From Gloeopeniophorella convolvens (Eukaryota; Basidiomycota; Agaricomycetes; Russulales), in NCBI GenBank assembly GCA_022496205.1, contig WTXD01000007.1:558001-622000 (forward strand): a stretch of 64,000 bases of DNA. Direction: 5' to 3'. Shown here one piece after another: positions 43,258 through 54,270 of this stretch. A model generated the notes under the pieces. That model was not told the origin of the DNA, ran no database searches, and worked only from the letters and a program-made list of their open reading frames with translations. Within the stretch, counting starts at the first letter, position 1; each line of letters begins with the position of its first letter. Both the position numbers and the translations under genes were made by a program.

Positions 43258-45651
43258 TCATGCCTGCCCGCGCCGCAGGATATTCCGCCGCACCCGCCGC
43301 CGCTCGCTGCCCGCACCCGCACCGCGCCCCCAGCGCAGGAACGGTACCTCCGCGCCCGCGCCGCTGCCGTCGGCAGCGCGGAAGTCAAGCCAGCCCCACA
43401 CAGGCAGCCCGAGCTCACCCATGACGAGCACCCGCGCGCCGCCGAGCGCGCCGCGCGGAACAGGCGTGAGCAACTGCAGCTGCAGCTCCGCGTCCGCGGC
43501 GCCGCTCACGCCGCGCACGAGCCCGAGCCCGATGCACCTCGAGGCGCCCGGGTCGGGCGGCGGCGCGCCGGGCGTGTACAGCTCGCCTGCGTGCCCGTCG
43601 TCCTCCCCTGCGCCAAAGTCGTCCTCAGGCCCTGCGGCGACGAGCCCGACGAGCGCGCCCGCGAGCACGCGCGGCAGCTCGCTGCGCACGACGTCCTCTG
43701 CGCCCGCGCCTGCGAGCACGATCCCCGTGAGCGCCGCGCGCGCGGACACCGCGTACGGCGCGCGCGCGCAGAGCGGCACGTCCGTGCGCCACGCACCGGC
43801 CGTCAGCTGGCGTGGGGGCGCGCCGGGGCTGGGTGCGGCGGGAAAGACGGCGTGGAAGTAGGAGAGCAGCGCGAGCGCGCGGTGGTCGGACGCCGTGAAG
43901 CGCGCGGAGGGCGTCGCGGGCGCGAGCGCGTGCACGTGCTGCGCGGGGCCGTCCGCGGGCGCGTCGGCGTCGAGGGAGAAGATGGCGTTCGGCTGCGCGA
44001 GCGCCTCGATGCGCCGCCCGAGGTCCGCGCCGAGCCCGCGCGTCCAGCCCATCGTGTTCACGACGAGCGGGATCGCGTCTGCGATGCGCGCGTCGTCGGA
44101 GGCGGCGGCTTCGTCGGCGGCGTCGGCGAGCGCAGTCGCGTGCTGCAGGTCGAGGCGGTAGGTCTCGAGGAGCGCCTCGATGGCGCGCAGGTAGTGGGCG
44201 GGCATGGCGCGCGGGTTGTGTGCGCCGATGTAATGCGCTTGGTGCGGGAGGGCGGGGTGCGTGAAGGGCGGGCCGAGGATGGGACGCTCGACGATGCTCA
44301 GCGCGACCATGCCGCCGGGAGTGAATTCGGACTGGCCGAGGTCGCATTCGAGGAAGGCGACCCTGCGGTACCTGCGGTCGTGGATTAGCGCTCGGGTGGG
44401 ATGGGCGTATGACTCGGCACGTACCGCGAGACGAGCCGGTTGACGAGTGTGCGGGCGAAGGTGCTTTTGCCCGAGTTTTTCTGTCCTCGCACTAGGCCGA
44501 TGTACGGCTTTGGGAGACCATCCCGCTCGGCGTCGAGAGCGGATATTGACGTAGATAGCGCATCCTCCCACGACGGGTGCAAGTGGAAAGCGTGCATACC
44601 ACGCACTGTTTCTGTGATCTGCGACATCAATCAGCGGCGAGAATACACTGGAGACGAACTGGCATACCAGGTGAACACCTTCCAGGGGCATATCGAAACT
44701 GTTCCGGTCTGATTTCGCTCCTTCAAACACGCCTTCGAAAGTTCGCACGATGCGCCCAAGGCCTTCAACACCTGTTCGCAGCTCTTGCAAGACAATGACT
44801 ACATCACTTTCGTTGAGGTTGTTCTGTATGCGCGGAGGAACATCAGACCCTGCTGATCTCGAAGACTCTCCACGTGAAGCGAGTGCTTGAATCACAGGGA
44901 TCGGAGAGGAACGCGGTGCAAAGACGTGATGAAGGGAATCAGATGGTCGGAGAGTGGCCCCTAGGATGGATACGGAACCGTGGAGCACGCGTAGCTTATA
45001 GGTGCCGACGAAAGATACCGTCGTTGGTGGAGGGAGGATCAGAGCCACAGCGCCTTCTGTCAATCCAAGATGTGACCCTTCGGCGGAGGAGAGGCGAAAT
45101 AGGTTTTGATCGGGGATAGGCCGGTACGTGGATATGATTTCAGGTTCCTCTGCAGGAGGGCGGTTTTGGAATATGAGCTGGGAGAGGTCGACAGCTGGCT
45201 CTTCGTCTCCAGAGTCCTCGTCAGACGAGTCCACAACGGGTCGACTGGGAGACCACGCCTTCCTCCGCCCTCGCTGGACGGGTTCCGCGGGGCGTGACGT
45301 CGAGCGGAGAGGTGCGCCTTCCTGGCCCGAGTCCATTGATGCATCCGAGTCGCCACCGCTCTCATCCAGAAAGATCACGTCTTCCTGAGAAACGAACGGA
45401 TTGGGCGCGTCTGGCGCTGGCACTTTCGACTGGAGGCCATTTTTCTTTTCCGAGCGCGATCTGGAAGTGCTCTTCCTACTTCTCTTGACGGGCGAGGCGG
45501 CACCTGCTGTCTGACTGGATTTGCGTTTTGACGGCGGTTTGGAGTGGGTGACAGGAGCTGCTGGTGCCTTTGAAGCAGGTTTTTGGGTTTCTTGGGTGGT
45601 AGCAAGAGTCGCTTGTAGACGCGCCTTGCGCGCTGCGACCGCGCTTAGCAT
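43258..45651 (-). CDS. GRC3: Polynucleotide 5'-hydroxyl kinase GRC3
   Basis: GRC3 phosphorylates 5'-OH RNA ends during rRNA ITS2 processing, with Las1. Exons 45651-44668, 44618-44425 and 44371-43258 give 763 aa. The start MLSAVAARKARLQATLATTQ was chosen over an upstream GTG-initiated extension, which lies behind a probable 5'-UTR intron (acceptor near 45703). A basic, Ser-rich N-terminal third is followed by a beta-rich domain (ALILPPPTTVSFVGTYKLRV), the P-loop GLVRGQKNSGKSTFARTLVN, and AFLECDLGQSEFTPGGMVAL, the acidic catalytic/clasp motif of the Clp1/Grc3 family. The C-terminal domain is very GC-rich and makes long antisense shadow frames. The protein ends RRNILRRGQA. Confidence 0.88.
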   Translation of the reverse strand: MLSAVAARKARLQATLATTQETQKPASKAPAAPVTHSKPPSKRKSSQTAGAASPVKRSRKSTSRSRSEKKNGLQSKVPAPDAPNPFVSQEDVIFLDESGGDSDASMDSGQEGAPLRSTSRPAEPVQRGRRKAWSPSRPVVDSSDEDSGDEEPAVDLSQLIFQNRPPAEEPEIISTYRPIPDQNLFRLSSAEGSHLGLTEGAVALILPPPTTVSFVGTYKLRVLHGSVSILGATLRPSDSLHHVFAPRSSPIPVIQALASRGESSRSAGSDVPPRIQNNLNESDVVIVLQELRTGVEGLGRIVRTFEGVFEGAKSDRNSFDMPLEGVHLVCQFVSSVFSPLIDVADHRNSAWYARFPLAPVVGGCAIYVNIRSRRRAGWSPKAVHRPSARTEKLGQKHLRPHTRQPARLAVRAESYAHPTRALIHDRRYRRVAFLECDLGQSEFTPGGMVALSIVERPILGPPFTHPALPHQAHYIGAHNPRAMPAHYLRAIEALLETYRLDLQHATALADAADEAAASDDARIADAIPLVVNTMGWTRGLGADLGRRIEALAQPNAIFSLDADAPADGPAQHVHALAPATPSARFTASDHRALALLSYFHAVFPAAPSPGAPPRQLTAGAWRTDVPLCARAPYAVSARAALTGIVLAGAGAEDVVRSELPRVLAGALVGLVAAGPEDDFGAGEDDGHAGELYTPGAPPPDPGASRCIGLGLVRGVSGAADAELQLQLLTPVPRGALGGARVLVMGELGLPVWGWLDFRAADGSGAGAEVPFLRWGRGAGAGSERRRVRRNILRRGQA

Positions 45652-46031
45652 AGAAAATTGCGCTTCGTCAAATGGAGATGAGTCTTCGTTGCCGACCTGC
45701 ACGCGTTCAGGGGGTGCAGAGAGTGCAATAGAGAGCGGTGCTTACCTTTGCGAGGCGGGTCGAGGGAGCAAAGTCGGTCGTACGCGCCCAGGCACCGGAA
45801 GGGGAACAGCCGGTCGGGGCGTGCAGAGCTGTGAGGCTTCTCTGCTCGAGCTCAATCAACGCTTACCGTCATCCTCTCTCTTCCCACCACCTTCGCATTT
45901 CCTCTCGGTCTATGAACACCTCAGGCCTTGTCTTCAACGTCTTTCGTTAACTCCACATTATTTGTCTCTCGTTCACACATATTTCTGCCTCTGCAGCCAC
46001 CCCGCGCACAACTTGACACTCCAGCCCTTGT

Positions 46032-49000
46032 ATGGACCCTGGCTCTCCCCGCAGACCCCAACGTCAGGACACTTTCGACTTGCGCGGACAAATGGTCACA
46101 GACGAGCAATCTCAGCTCGTGCAGGTGCACGGCGAGACCTACCCTTCCGACGAGGAACACTCCGTTCTCGAAGACGACTCGGACCAGGACGAGCGTGATG
46201 GTGACTACGCCGAGGAGGACGACCGCTCCTCCTCCCTCTCCATTCCCAATGAATCAATCGACTTTGACCTGGTCTATTCGCTCCATAGTTTCGCCGCCAC
46301 CGTCGAGGGCCAGGCCAGCGTCGTCAAAGGCGACAGCCTCGTCTTGATGGACGATAGCAATAGCTACTGGTGGCTCGTTCGCGTCCTCAAAACACAAGAG
46401 ATTGGCTATATCCCCGCAGAGAACATAGAGACCCCATTCGAACGTCTGGCGAGGCTCAACAAGCACCGCAACGTTGACGTAAGTCCCTCTATCGCCCGCG
46501 CTCATCAGTGTGTGAAATCCCTGGCATGCTCTAGCTTGCATCAGCTACGCAGGCCGAGATGCAGGACGGCCTGCAGGAGTCACGCGACCACTTCCGCAAT
46601 AATATGTCCTCGCGCGCTGGGTCCAGCCAACAAACGCCCTCTCCCACCCCTGGCAATGATCCACGCGTCGCCGCGCGCTCGCGCCAGCACGCCCGCCGCT
46701 CCGTTATCTTCACACCTGCCCTACAGGTCCACCGCTACCCTCCTGCAGTGTGGGGCGACGATGAAGAGGAGGACGACGATGACGAGTGGGATGTTGGTGG
46801 ATATGAAGACGAAGATTCCGCGCTCGCAGAAGAGGCCGCTCTGGCCGAACAAGAGCGCCGCGATGCGGGAGGGGAGTCCGACGATGGCATGAGCTGGGAA
46901 GAGGCCCTCCCTGACGCGTCGCGTGCGCGGGTGTTGGCTGCAGCCGAGGAGCAGCGCCGGCAGCAAGAGCTCCTGGTCCAGCAACAGCAGCAACTTCAAC
47001 AACAGAAGGAGCAGCAGTTGCTGCAGCAGCAGCAGCAGCAACAACAATATCAGGCGCAACAGGAGGCGGAGCAGCAAGCTGTGATCCAGCAGCAGCAGCG
47101 TCAGCAGATCGAAGAGCAGCGCCGTCAACAGCAAATCCTCGCTCAGCAAATGGCCCGCCAGGCTGCGGGGGCCGACCAAGGCCCCGCTGCCTTGTCCATT
47201 CGTGCTCCGGACTCTCGTGAACGACTCGGTTTGCCGCAAGATTCTGCCTCTGTGTCTTCCACCTCCCCCGGCTCGGCTCGCTCCATGGACCCTGCCGACG
47301 CGTCGGAAACGAAGAAGATCACAATGACACCCTCGGTAGCGCGCGACAGTCCCCAGCGCAACGAGCCATCGCGCCAGGCTCAGGCTCAAGCCGAGGGCCC
47401 AATATTGCCCAGCGAAGTCATGCAGCGTCAAGAGGAGGAGCGCAAACGGGTGCGCGAGGAGATTGGAAGCCTCGAAGACGCCCGCAAAAAGGCCAAATCG
47501 CCTTCTTCCGGACCCGGTGGTCGGCCCACCAATGGACCGGCGAAGCTGCGCAAGGAACCCCAGTCAGGCGACGAAGACAGCGGCCGCGAGAAGGACAAGA
47601 AAGGCAAATCGGGCGGTCTGTTCGGCAGGCTCTTCGACCGGCGCAAGGACAAGCACAAGGAGAAGGGCGATTCCGTTGACATCGGTCGCGGCATCGAACG
47701 CACTTCGGAAGAGTCTGGTCGGTCCAGCAACCACACCGACAACAGCGCCAGCACGCAGCAGACTGCGCCACGGCGCGGCGCAGGGCAGGAAGCTCCCAGC
47801 CCACCAGTATCCCTGCACACGACAAGCCTGCGCCAGCGCGATCGGGAACACCAGGTGCTGTACCAGCAACAGTACCTCAACCGCTCACCAGCATCGCCGC
47901 CAGAGGCGCAGTCGACGTTCGTGCTGTCCTCCCCAGGTACGCTGCAGACCAACCTCCCAGGTACATCTGCAACCCTCTCGCCGTCCAGCGATGGCCGCCG
48001 TCCCCGCCCCGGCTCTCTCGTCATCGGCGGCGGCATGAGCAGCGATGGTGCCAGTGCTGTTCCCGAGCTAAGCGTCATCCGCATCTTCGCCGGCAAGAAG
48101 GTGCAGACCGAGGCGACGTTCAAAACCGTGCTGCTCAACGCGTCGACGTCCTCGGACGAGCTCGTCAAGCAGGCGATCCAGCGGTTCCGTTTGCCGGCCG
48201 GCGAGGACGCTACGGACTATTACCTCACGGTCAAGCAGGTCGAGGGCTCGTCTGCCATGCTGCGCTCCGACGAGAAGCCGCTCCTTGTCTTCGAGACGCT
48301 CGTCGAGGCCGCGCTCGAGCTGCCTAAGGTCAAGCGCAGCTCCGTGGGCAGCATCAGCTCCATTGCCAGCAACCTGTCGCAGCACCCCGCGATCAAGAAG
48401 CTCCCGATGAACGACTTCACCGACGACTCGGCGGTCAAGATCTACCTCAACCGCCGCTCGGACTCTGGCTCTGAGGAGAGCGCGCCAGCGGAGGACGCGG
48501 ACGCCGCAGCCACCGGCGGAGGCGCGGGCGGCGAGGACCAGGGTGCGGCACCACTTGGCCGCCCGCAGTACCTCAATAGTGCGGGTGCTGCAGTGTCGTC
48601 GGAGCGCTTCAGCAGCCCGTCGTTCCGCTTCGCGCTCAAGCTGGTCATCTACCCGGACGACCTTCCAGACGACATGGTCTTCGACCCGCTCACGGAGGCG
48701 ATTGTCTTCAAAAACACGCTGCGCGACCGCCCGCAGGCGGCCCCATCGCCCGCGCCGTTCCGCCGCAAGATATACTTGTTCCCGAAAAACATCACCGTCG
48801 CGGAGGTCATCGAGTTTGGGCTCGAGCGCTTCGGGATCCCGGATGGTGTGGTGGACGGTGGCGACGAGGTCGAGGATAAGAACACCAAGCGACGCAGCTC
48901 GTCACGTGTGCGCTACGCCCTCAACGTGCAGGTCGATGGCAAAGGTCTGTGGCGTCTTCCATTCCTATCTTCGTTGCGCTGACACATAGCTGCAGAGCGC

Positions 49001-50413
49001 GAGCTCACCCCCTCAAGCAAGGTCATCGACGCGTATCCCCGCCCGCCCAGCTATCGCCCAGCAGATCGCAGGTTCAGCGACAGCAAGCGGCGCTCCGTTG
49101 ATTCGATGCAGCTCATTGGGAGCTTGGAGGACATCAGCCCCGACGATCCCGTGTTCATCCTCCGCCGCGCTGTCACGTACCGCGCGTCCTCCTCACGACA
49201 CCGCCTCTCGGCGCCGCTGGACGAAATCGCGTTGCAGAAGCTGCATCGGGAGTCGGTGTCCAGCTCGAGCGCTGCATCCGAGGACGACACCAAGCAACGC
49301 CACATGTCCAAACAGGAGCTTATTGCCGCCCAGCGAGCCGCGACGCGCGCCAATCAGCTCGCGATCCGTGCGCAGTCGAACTCGCAGCGCGGCGTCGACG
49401 TGCTGCTGCCCAACAATGCGATGCTGCGCTCCTCGCGCTACGAGATGGACGAGCGCACGCGCTACTCGTACATCGAGGGTGGCGAGACGTATGACATCAG
49501 CGACATCATGGAGGAGGAATGGGATCCGTCCGCGGATACGCAGGGCGACCTGCTCGAGGGCGTGCTCGCGCGCGGCGGCGCCAAGGACGGTGTCGACGAG
49601 AAGCTGCACCGCGTGCTGAACAAGATCAGGGACGGGCGCGGCGTGCAGCGCGGGCCCGCCTCGCCGCCCGTGTCCGCGTCGACGATCGACAGCGTCTACT
49701 CGACCCCTGGGCACGACGACGCGCCGCCCGAGCGCTACGCGACGTCGCGCACCACCACGCCCGTCGCGGAGCCGCGCCGCGTCGCGTCGCCCATTGCGGA
49801 GCCGCGTCGCGTCGCGTCGCCCATCGCAGAGCCGCGTCGCGTCGCGTCGCCCGCATCCGAGCGCACCGTCACGCCCGATGCGCGCCGCCAGCGCTCCGCG
49901 ACGCCCTCGTCCGCCGCGCAGCAGGGCAAGGCGACGCCGCCGCCGCACCTGCGCCAGGAGTCGGTGGCGTCGGTCATGTCCGACACGTCCGGGTACCGCA
50001 CGGCGGTCGGCTCGCCGTCGCCGCCGCCCACTGCGTCGCCCGCGCTGTTCAAGAGCGCGGCGGGCACGGCGCAGCAGCAGATGCGCGCGCCGTCGCGCGC
50101 GCAGAAGCCGAAGCTCGCGCTGCCGAAGGACGACTTTGGCGTCGGACATATGATGGCGATTATCGAGCTCGCGGGGCTGCAGGAGACGCCGGCTGCGCCG
50201 GTGCACCCCGTCGACGAGATGTTGTTTGGGCGGCCGATGGTGATGGAGGAGCTGCACCCCGCGATCCGGGAGATTTACGCGCCGACGTTCAAGCAGCTGG
50301 AGAGCATGGACGAGGTCAGTGATATGCTGGCTCGTCTTGATGTTCACGCGACTCAGGCGTGCCGTGCAGATACTCGACGAATTCTGCAGCACGCGCTTGC
50401 GACTGCGTCGTAG
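46032..50413 (+). CDS. SH3 and Ras-association domain scaffold protein
   Basis: Exons 46032-46478, 46535-48944 and 48996-50413 give about 1,424 aa. The SH3 domain is at about residues 80-135 (FDLVYSLHSFAATVEGQASV; SYWWLVRVLKTQEIGYIPAE), followed by ENIETPFERLARLNKHRNVD, a combination known from polarity scaffolds of the Bud14/Tea4 type. An acidic stretch and a Gln/Glu-rich coiled coil (about 300-380) come next. A Ras-association, ubiquitin-like domain lies at about 670-750 (LSVIRIFAGKKVQTEATFKT). A second such fold may be present at about 860-960 (RFALKLVIYPDDLPDD; KIYLFPKNITVAEVIEFGLE). The tail is Pro/Ser/Arg-rich with a triplicated ten-residue unit. The 3' end is uncertain: a 68-nt intron (50315-50382) would replace the last residues by a longer basic tail. 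I infer a role in polarity or signalling. Confidence 0.72.
46979..47150. repeat. CAG/CAA-rich tract coding polyglutamine
   Basis: A run of cag and caa codons inside the SH3/RA protein gene gives interrupted Gln runs, the longest about eight residues. It is likely to vary in length between strains. Confidence 0.7.
49766..49855. repeat. Three tandem 30-bp coding repeats
   Basis: Near-identical units of 30 bp encode AEPRRVASPI three times (the last ends in PA). They lie in the disordered tail of the SH3/RA protein. Slippage could change the copy number without breaking the frame. Confidence 0.75.
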
Positions 50414-50883
50414 GCCCCCGGCACTTTGTTCCAGACTTTATTATTTTTTGACCCCTTCGGTGGCGGATGTTCGTTTTCTTCGTACCCATGCACTTATTTA
50501 TTGGCTTTGGCCCTCCGTCCGACACAGTTCCGTCTACTTTTGCTCTCCATCCACGTAATCTGCAGCTTTCATGATCTATATATCATTATATGCATCGCAG
50601 TGCTCCGCTCACTATTTATATAGAGTGGTTCACAGATCGGATGCGCGGCGGGGTTGGCACGTGAGCGAGCTCGGGCTGCAGTCAGAACTTTTCCGAGTCT
50701 TCGTTGCTTCAGCTCATCGACCGTGAAGTAGTCTGAATCGGTGTATCGGCCATCGAGCGCGCACAACGCCTTGTAGCTCCCTTCTCCCACCGCACCGACG
50801 AGCGTGATCTAACTATCGGACAACCATCTGCATTTAGACTCCTCGAGCCGCCCCGGTTACACACCTACCTACACCCACAAGCT
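50414..50883. other. Intergenic region upstream of TSR2
   Basis: 470 bp. On the minus strand a protein-like stretch is present (50569-50820: ITLVGAVGEGSYKALCALDG, then DSDYFTVDELKQRRLGKVL) behind a possible splice acceptor, but no start exon can be found, and it would have to overlap TSR2. It may be a gene fragment. Confidence 0.3.
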
Positions 50884-51455
50884 ATGGCATCGGAAGCATC
50901 CACATCTGCATCTACCGCCCCAGACACCACACTCGTCCTCTTCGCGCGCGGCGTGATCGCGCGCCTCGAGCTCTGGCCCGCGTTGCGTGTCGCGGTCGAG
51001 CAAGGCTGGGGCGGGCCCGCGTCGCGCGAGAAGCAGCGCTGGCTCGCGGGTGTGCTCGTCGACGCGTTCGAGGCCGCGCCGGCGCCGGACGCGGGCTACG
51101 TCGCGGAGATGCTCGCGCAGGTGCTCGAGGACGAGTTCGACGCGGCGGTCGAGGACGGCAGCGTCGAGGCCGTCGCCGCGGACGTCGTTGCGCTATGGGG
51201 CGCGGGCGAGGGAGCTGTGCGCGAGTGGGAGCGGCGCGCGGAGGGCGCGCGGGGGAAGGTAGTCCAGGTGCATGAGGTTGCTGGGGACGACGAGGAGTGG
51301 GAGGACGAGGAGGAGGAGGAGGAGGAGAGTGGGGACGAGAGTGGCGATGGGGAGGAGGAAGTGCTCAACTCCTCCAGCGGGCGCTTAGGCAGGCCAAGCC
51401 TGAGCCCGTCGTTGACGAGGACGGATTCACGCTCGTGCAGAAGGGTAGACGGTGA
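50884..51455 (+). CDS. TSR2: TSR2, escortin-type pre-rRNA processing factor, apparent frameshift
   Basis: Tsr2 chaperones ribosomal protein eS26 and is needed for 20S pre-rRNA processing. The TSR2 domain is clear: LFARGVIARLELWPALRVAV, EQGWGGPASREKQRWLAGVL and EDEFDAAVEDGSVEAVAADV, followed by the usual acidic run (about residues 138-160). The expected C-terminal motif PVVDEDGFTLVQKGRR is present at about 51399-51452 with a stop at 51453, but in a different frame from the domain. The literal frame runs on to 51531 with an unrelated tail. One missing base between 51361 and 51389 would restore the motif; a 28-nt intron there would not (it leads to a stop). This is an error or a real lesion; the essential domain is upstream of it. 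Confidence 0.82.
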
Positions 51456-51607
51456 TGCAGGCAGGGTACAGGCTTTTGTATTGTTGGGTCACTATTGCTG
51501 TATCTTTTCGCACTCGAAAATATCGCCTTGAGCGGGGATGAACAACAAGATCACATATTAGAACTATATATTTTCTAGCGTCTAACAGATCTACAAGGCT
51601 CGGCAAC

Positions 51608-52899
51608 TTATGCGACGAAGGCGTAGCCCTTGTCGATGTTCTTTTTGAGCTCAGGGAGGCAGGCCTCGAGGAGCTTCTCCTCCTCAGCCGTGATGGGACC
51701 AATAGGGTGAATCTTCTCAACACCGTTGACCTAAGGAGGAATGAGAATCAGCGGCTCGGAGTCCGAAAAGTAAGGCACATACACCGAGCTCAACGTTGGT
51801 AGAGAAGAAGTCAATGCCCTTGTCAGCGAAGAGGTCGCTCTTCACGAAGGTGGGAGTGACAACGCCCTTCTCGCCGCTCAAGCCACGAAGGAGCGCATGG
51901 GTGAACTTGGCACCAGCGTAGGCCATGGAGAGGGTAGCAGAGCCAGCACCGTCCTTGGCCTTCACAACCTCGTCACCACCGAACTGAATGCGGCGGACAA
52001 GCGCAGCGTATGCCTCGCCGCTGACAGCCTTGCCATAGGGGTTCTGCGAGAGCAGGGGCACGATGGTCGCACCGGAGTGACCACCAACAACCGTGACGAC
52101 GGTGTCCTTGGGGTCGTTGCCGCTGACCTCACCGAGGAAGCGTGCAGCGCGGACAACATCGAGGGAAGTGACACCGAAGACGCGGCGCGGGTCAAATACA
52201 CCAGCCTTCTCGAGAGTCTTGGCTACGATGGGGACAGTCGAGTTGACAGGGTTCGAGATGACGAGGATGTGCGCGTCTGGGGCAACGCGGCCAACAGAGG
52301 CAGCGAGGTCACGGACGATCGACGCGTTTGTCTGCACGGGTGGTCAGACGCGTGTAATTACGAGTCGAAACGACCACGCACGTTGAAAAGGTCATCACGG
52401 GTCATCTTGAAGCAAACATGACGGGTTTAGAGCGGAATCATCGACGAATAACAGCAAACCGACTTACTCCGGGCTACAAGGGAAGGCGTGAGACGAATGT
52501 TACAGCGGATGTGTGGGAATGCTCTCACCTTCCTGGGGACACCAGCGGGGATAACGACAACCTTGGCACCCTCGAGGGCATCGTCAAGGTGGTCAGCGGC
52601 GTAGCCCTGGACCTAGTGATGGTGATGGGAGGCGTCAACTCGGCGCGCGTCACAGAGTCGACGCGACAAACCTTGCTGTCGCTGTCAATGTGGCTGACAT
52701 CCGCAGCAACACCAGGTGCACCACGAATATCGTAGAGGCTCAAGTTGGACACAAGAGGGTCGATCTTGAGAAGCAGGGAGAGCGGCTGGCCAATGCCTCC
52801 GCCCGCGCCGAGCACGGCAACTTTTGTTTGCCGCGCGGAGGAGGTGGAGAAGGCGCGGGCCTGGGTGGAGAGGAGGCGGGCAGCTGAGCGGGAAAGCAT
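51608..52899 (-). CDS. MDH1: Malate dehydrogenase, mitochondrial (NAD+)
   Basis: It interconverts malate and oxaloacetate in the TCA cycle. The start [20 protein letters not shown] is a classic mitochondrial presequence of about 24 residues. The NAD-binding motif [19 protein letters not shown] follows, then [67 protein letters not shown], and the catalytic His region [16 protein letters not shown]. The C-terminus is [20 protein letters not shown]. About six exons on the minus strand are required; the start codon is at 52899 and the stop TAA at 51610-51608. It is tail to tail with TSR2. Confidence 0.92.
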
Positions 52900-54270
52900 G
52901 AGTGTACGAGGAGGAAGGAAAGTGAAGACGGAGGTGGTGGTGGTGTGGACTGAAGAATTGTCCGAATGCAACGTAGCACACCCGGGATATGTCGGGACTT
53001 CAATCCGGCCGCTTTCCGCCGAGCATCGAATCGCTCCCGGCCCAACTTTGCCCGCAAGAATCAAGAACGGCTCTCATGCGTCCACCTCGAACAAGGACGT
53101 GCTTCACAGTGCCCGCCCTATTCGTTCTTGCTATGGGTTCTTTTGTCAGCGTCTGCTCTAGGGTTCCCCGCGGGGTGCCGACGGGTTCCCCACACGGCAT
53201 CAACGCCGTCGAGCAGGTCGGCGCGCCGTCTTCCGCACGGAATGCGCATATATGCGAATAATTGCGTCAGCAGCTGCTCTGGATTTACCACTCTGCGTAT
53301 GTACCCACAAAGAGACGCGATTCTACGCGTCGTAACGCGTCCCATCACGTGCGACTTGCATGTCGACGGCTTGGATAAGTATTTGTTGCATTGGCCCTCT
53401 TTTCCAGAGTTATTACAATCTCCGCACTGCGCGAATATGGATTTGGATCCGAGACATCAAGAGCTCGCGACTTGGCCTTGTCTCGGGTTTGCGCTATGGC
53501 CCCCTCGGCGACGTCTCCGCTGCGTTCCTCAGCCCCGCGCCAGATTGTCTCCCCCTTGGCGCGCCTGGGTTCCTGCTGTTGAAGACCTTGCAGGGCCTCA
53601 CCGTCGCGCCGCTAGCCTCGAACGGCACCTACTGTTGCTTGCACTTGACTTGAGTGCCGCCGCTTTATCGCTCCAAGCCATTCATTTAACCACGAGTATT
53701 TGTGGTGAACCCTCGCTTCGCACTCATCTTGTGGAAAGGGCCCATGCGAAGGTGGAAAGCCCGTATTTTTGACTCCGACTCCGCTTTTACCTTGTGTCAC
53801 GCACAGCAACGAAGCCATGAAGAAAGACCTGCCAACCCTGGACTATCTCGTCGAACACTTTCCGATTCCAGCCCTTCTTGTGGCTGGACCAATCGGCAAG
53901 GCTCCTCCCCCGCCCCTCCGAAGTGGAAAGTTTCCCTTGAGGGTCATTGAGGGCGCACCGTGGGCGTCGGTGAGTCCCGCCCAAACTTTCCTTTACTGGC
54001 TGTTTGGGCGGGATGCGCCTGTGGGCGCGCTCGCTAGGACGTGCTGTTCGCGCCTCAAGGCGCTGTCAATGATAGGGCCCCCCAAACGCTTAAATACGAG
54101 CGTTTCCCCCTCTCCCCATCTTCATCATCCTCACTTGTGAGCAATCTCCCCCCACCCGCCCACTCCCCCGAGGTTCCCAAGCCCCCCTTTGCGATCTACA
54201 CACTATCCCCTCCTCTCCCTCTTACCTCCACCTCCCTTGTCATCCCAGCCACCCCCACATCTCTACTACA
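52900..54270. other. Long divergent intergenic region
   Basis: About 1.4 kb between the starts of MDH (minus) and the zinc-finger gene (plus). I find no coding region, tRNA or repeat. It is pyrimidine-rich near 54150-54265, just before the zinc-finger start, as is common in fungal promoters and 5' leaders. Confidence 0.45.

Noticed and set aside
43249..44388. 379-aa ORF on the + strand opposite GRC3
   Set aside because: A shadow of the GC-rich GRC3 C-terminal exon; no domain and extreme Arg/Ala composition.
50569..50820. Minus-strand protein-like ORF upstream of TSR2
   Set aside because: No start exon can be placed without overlapping TSR2; kept only as a possible fragment in the intergenic note.
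51361..51388. A 28-nt micro-intron in TSR2
   Set aside because: It is too short for this genome and its removal leads directly to a stop codon.
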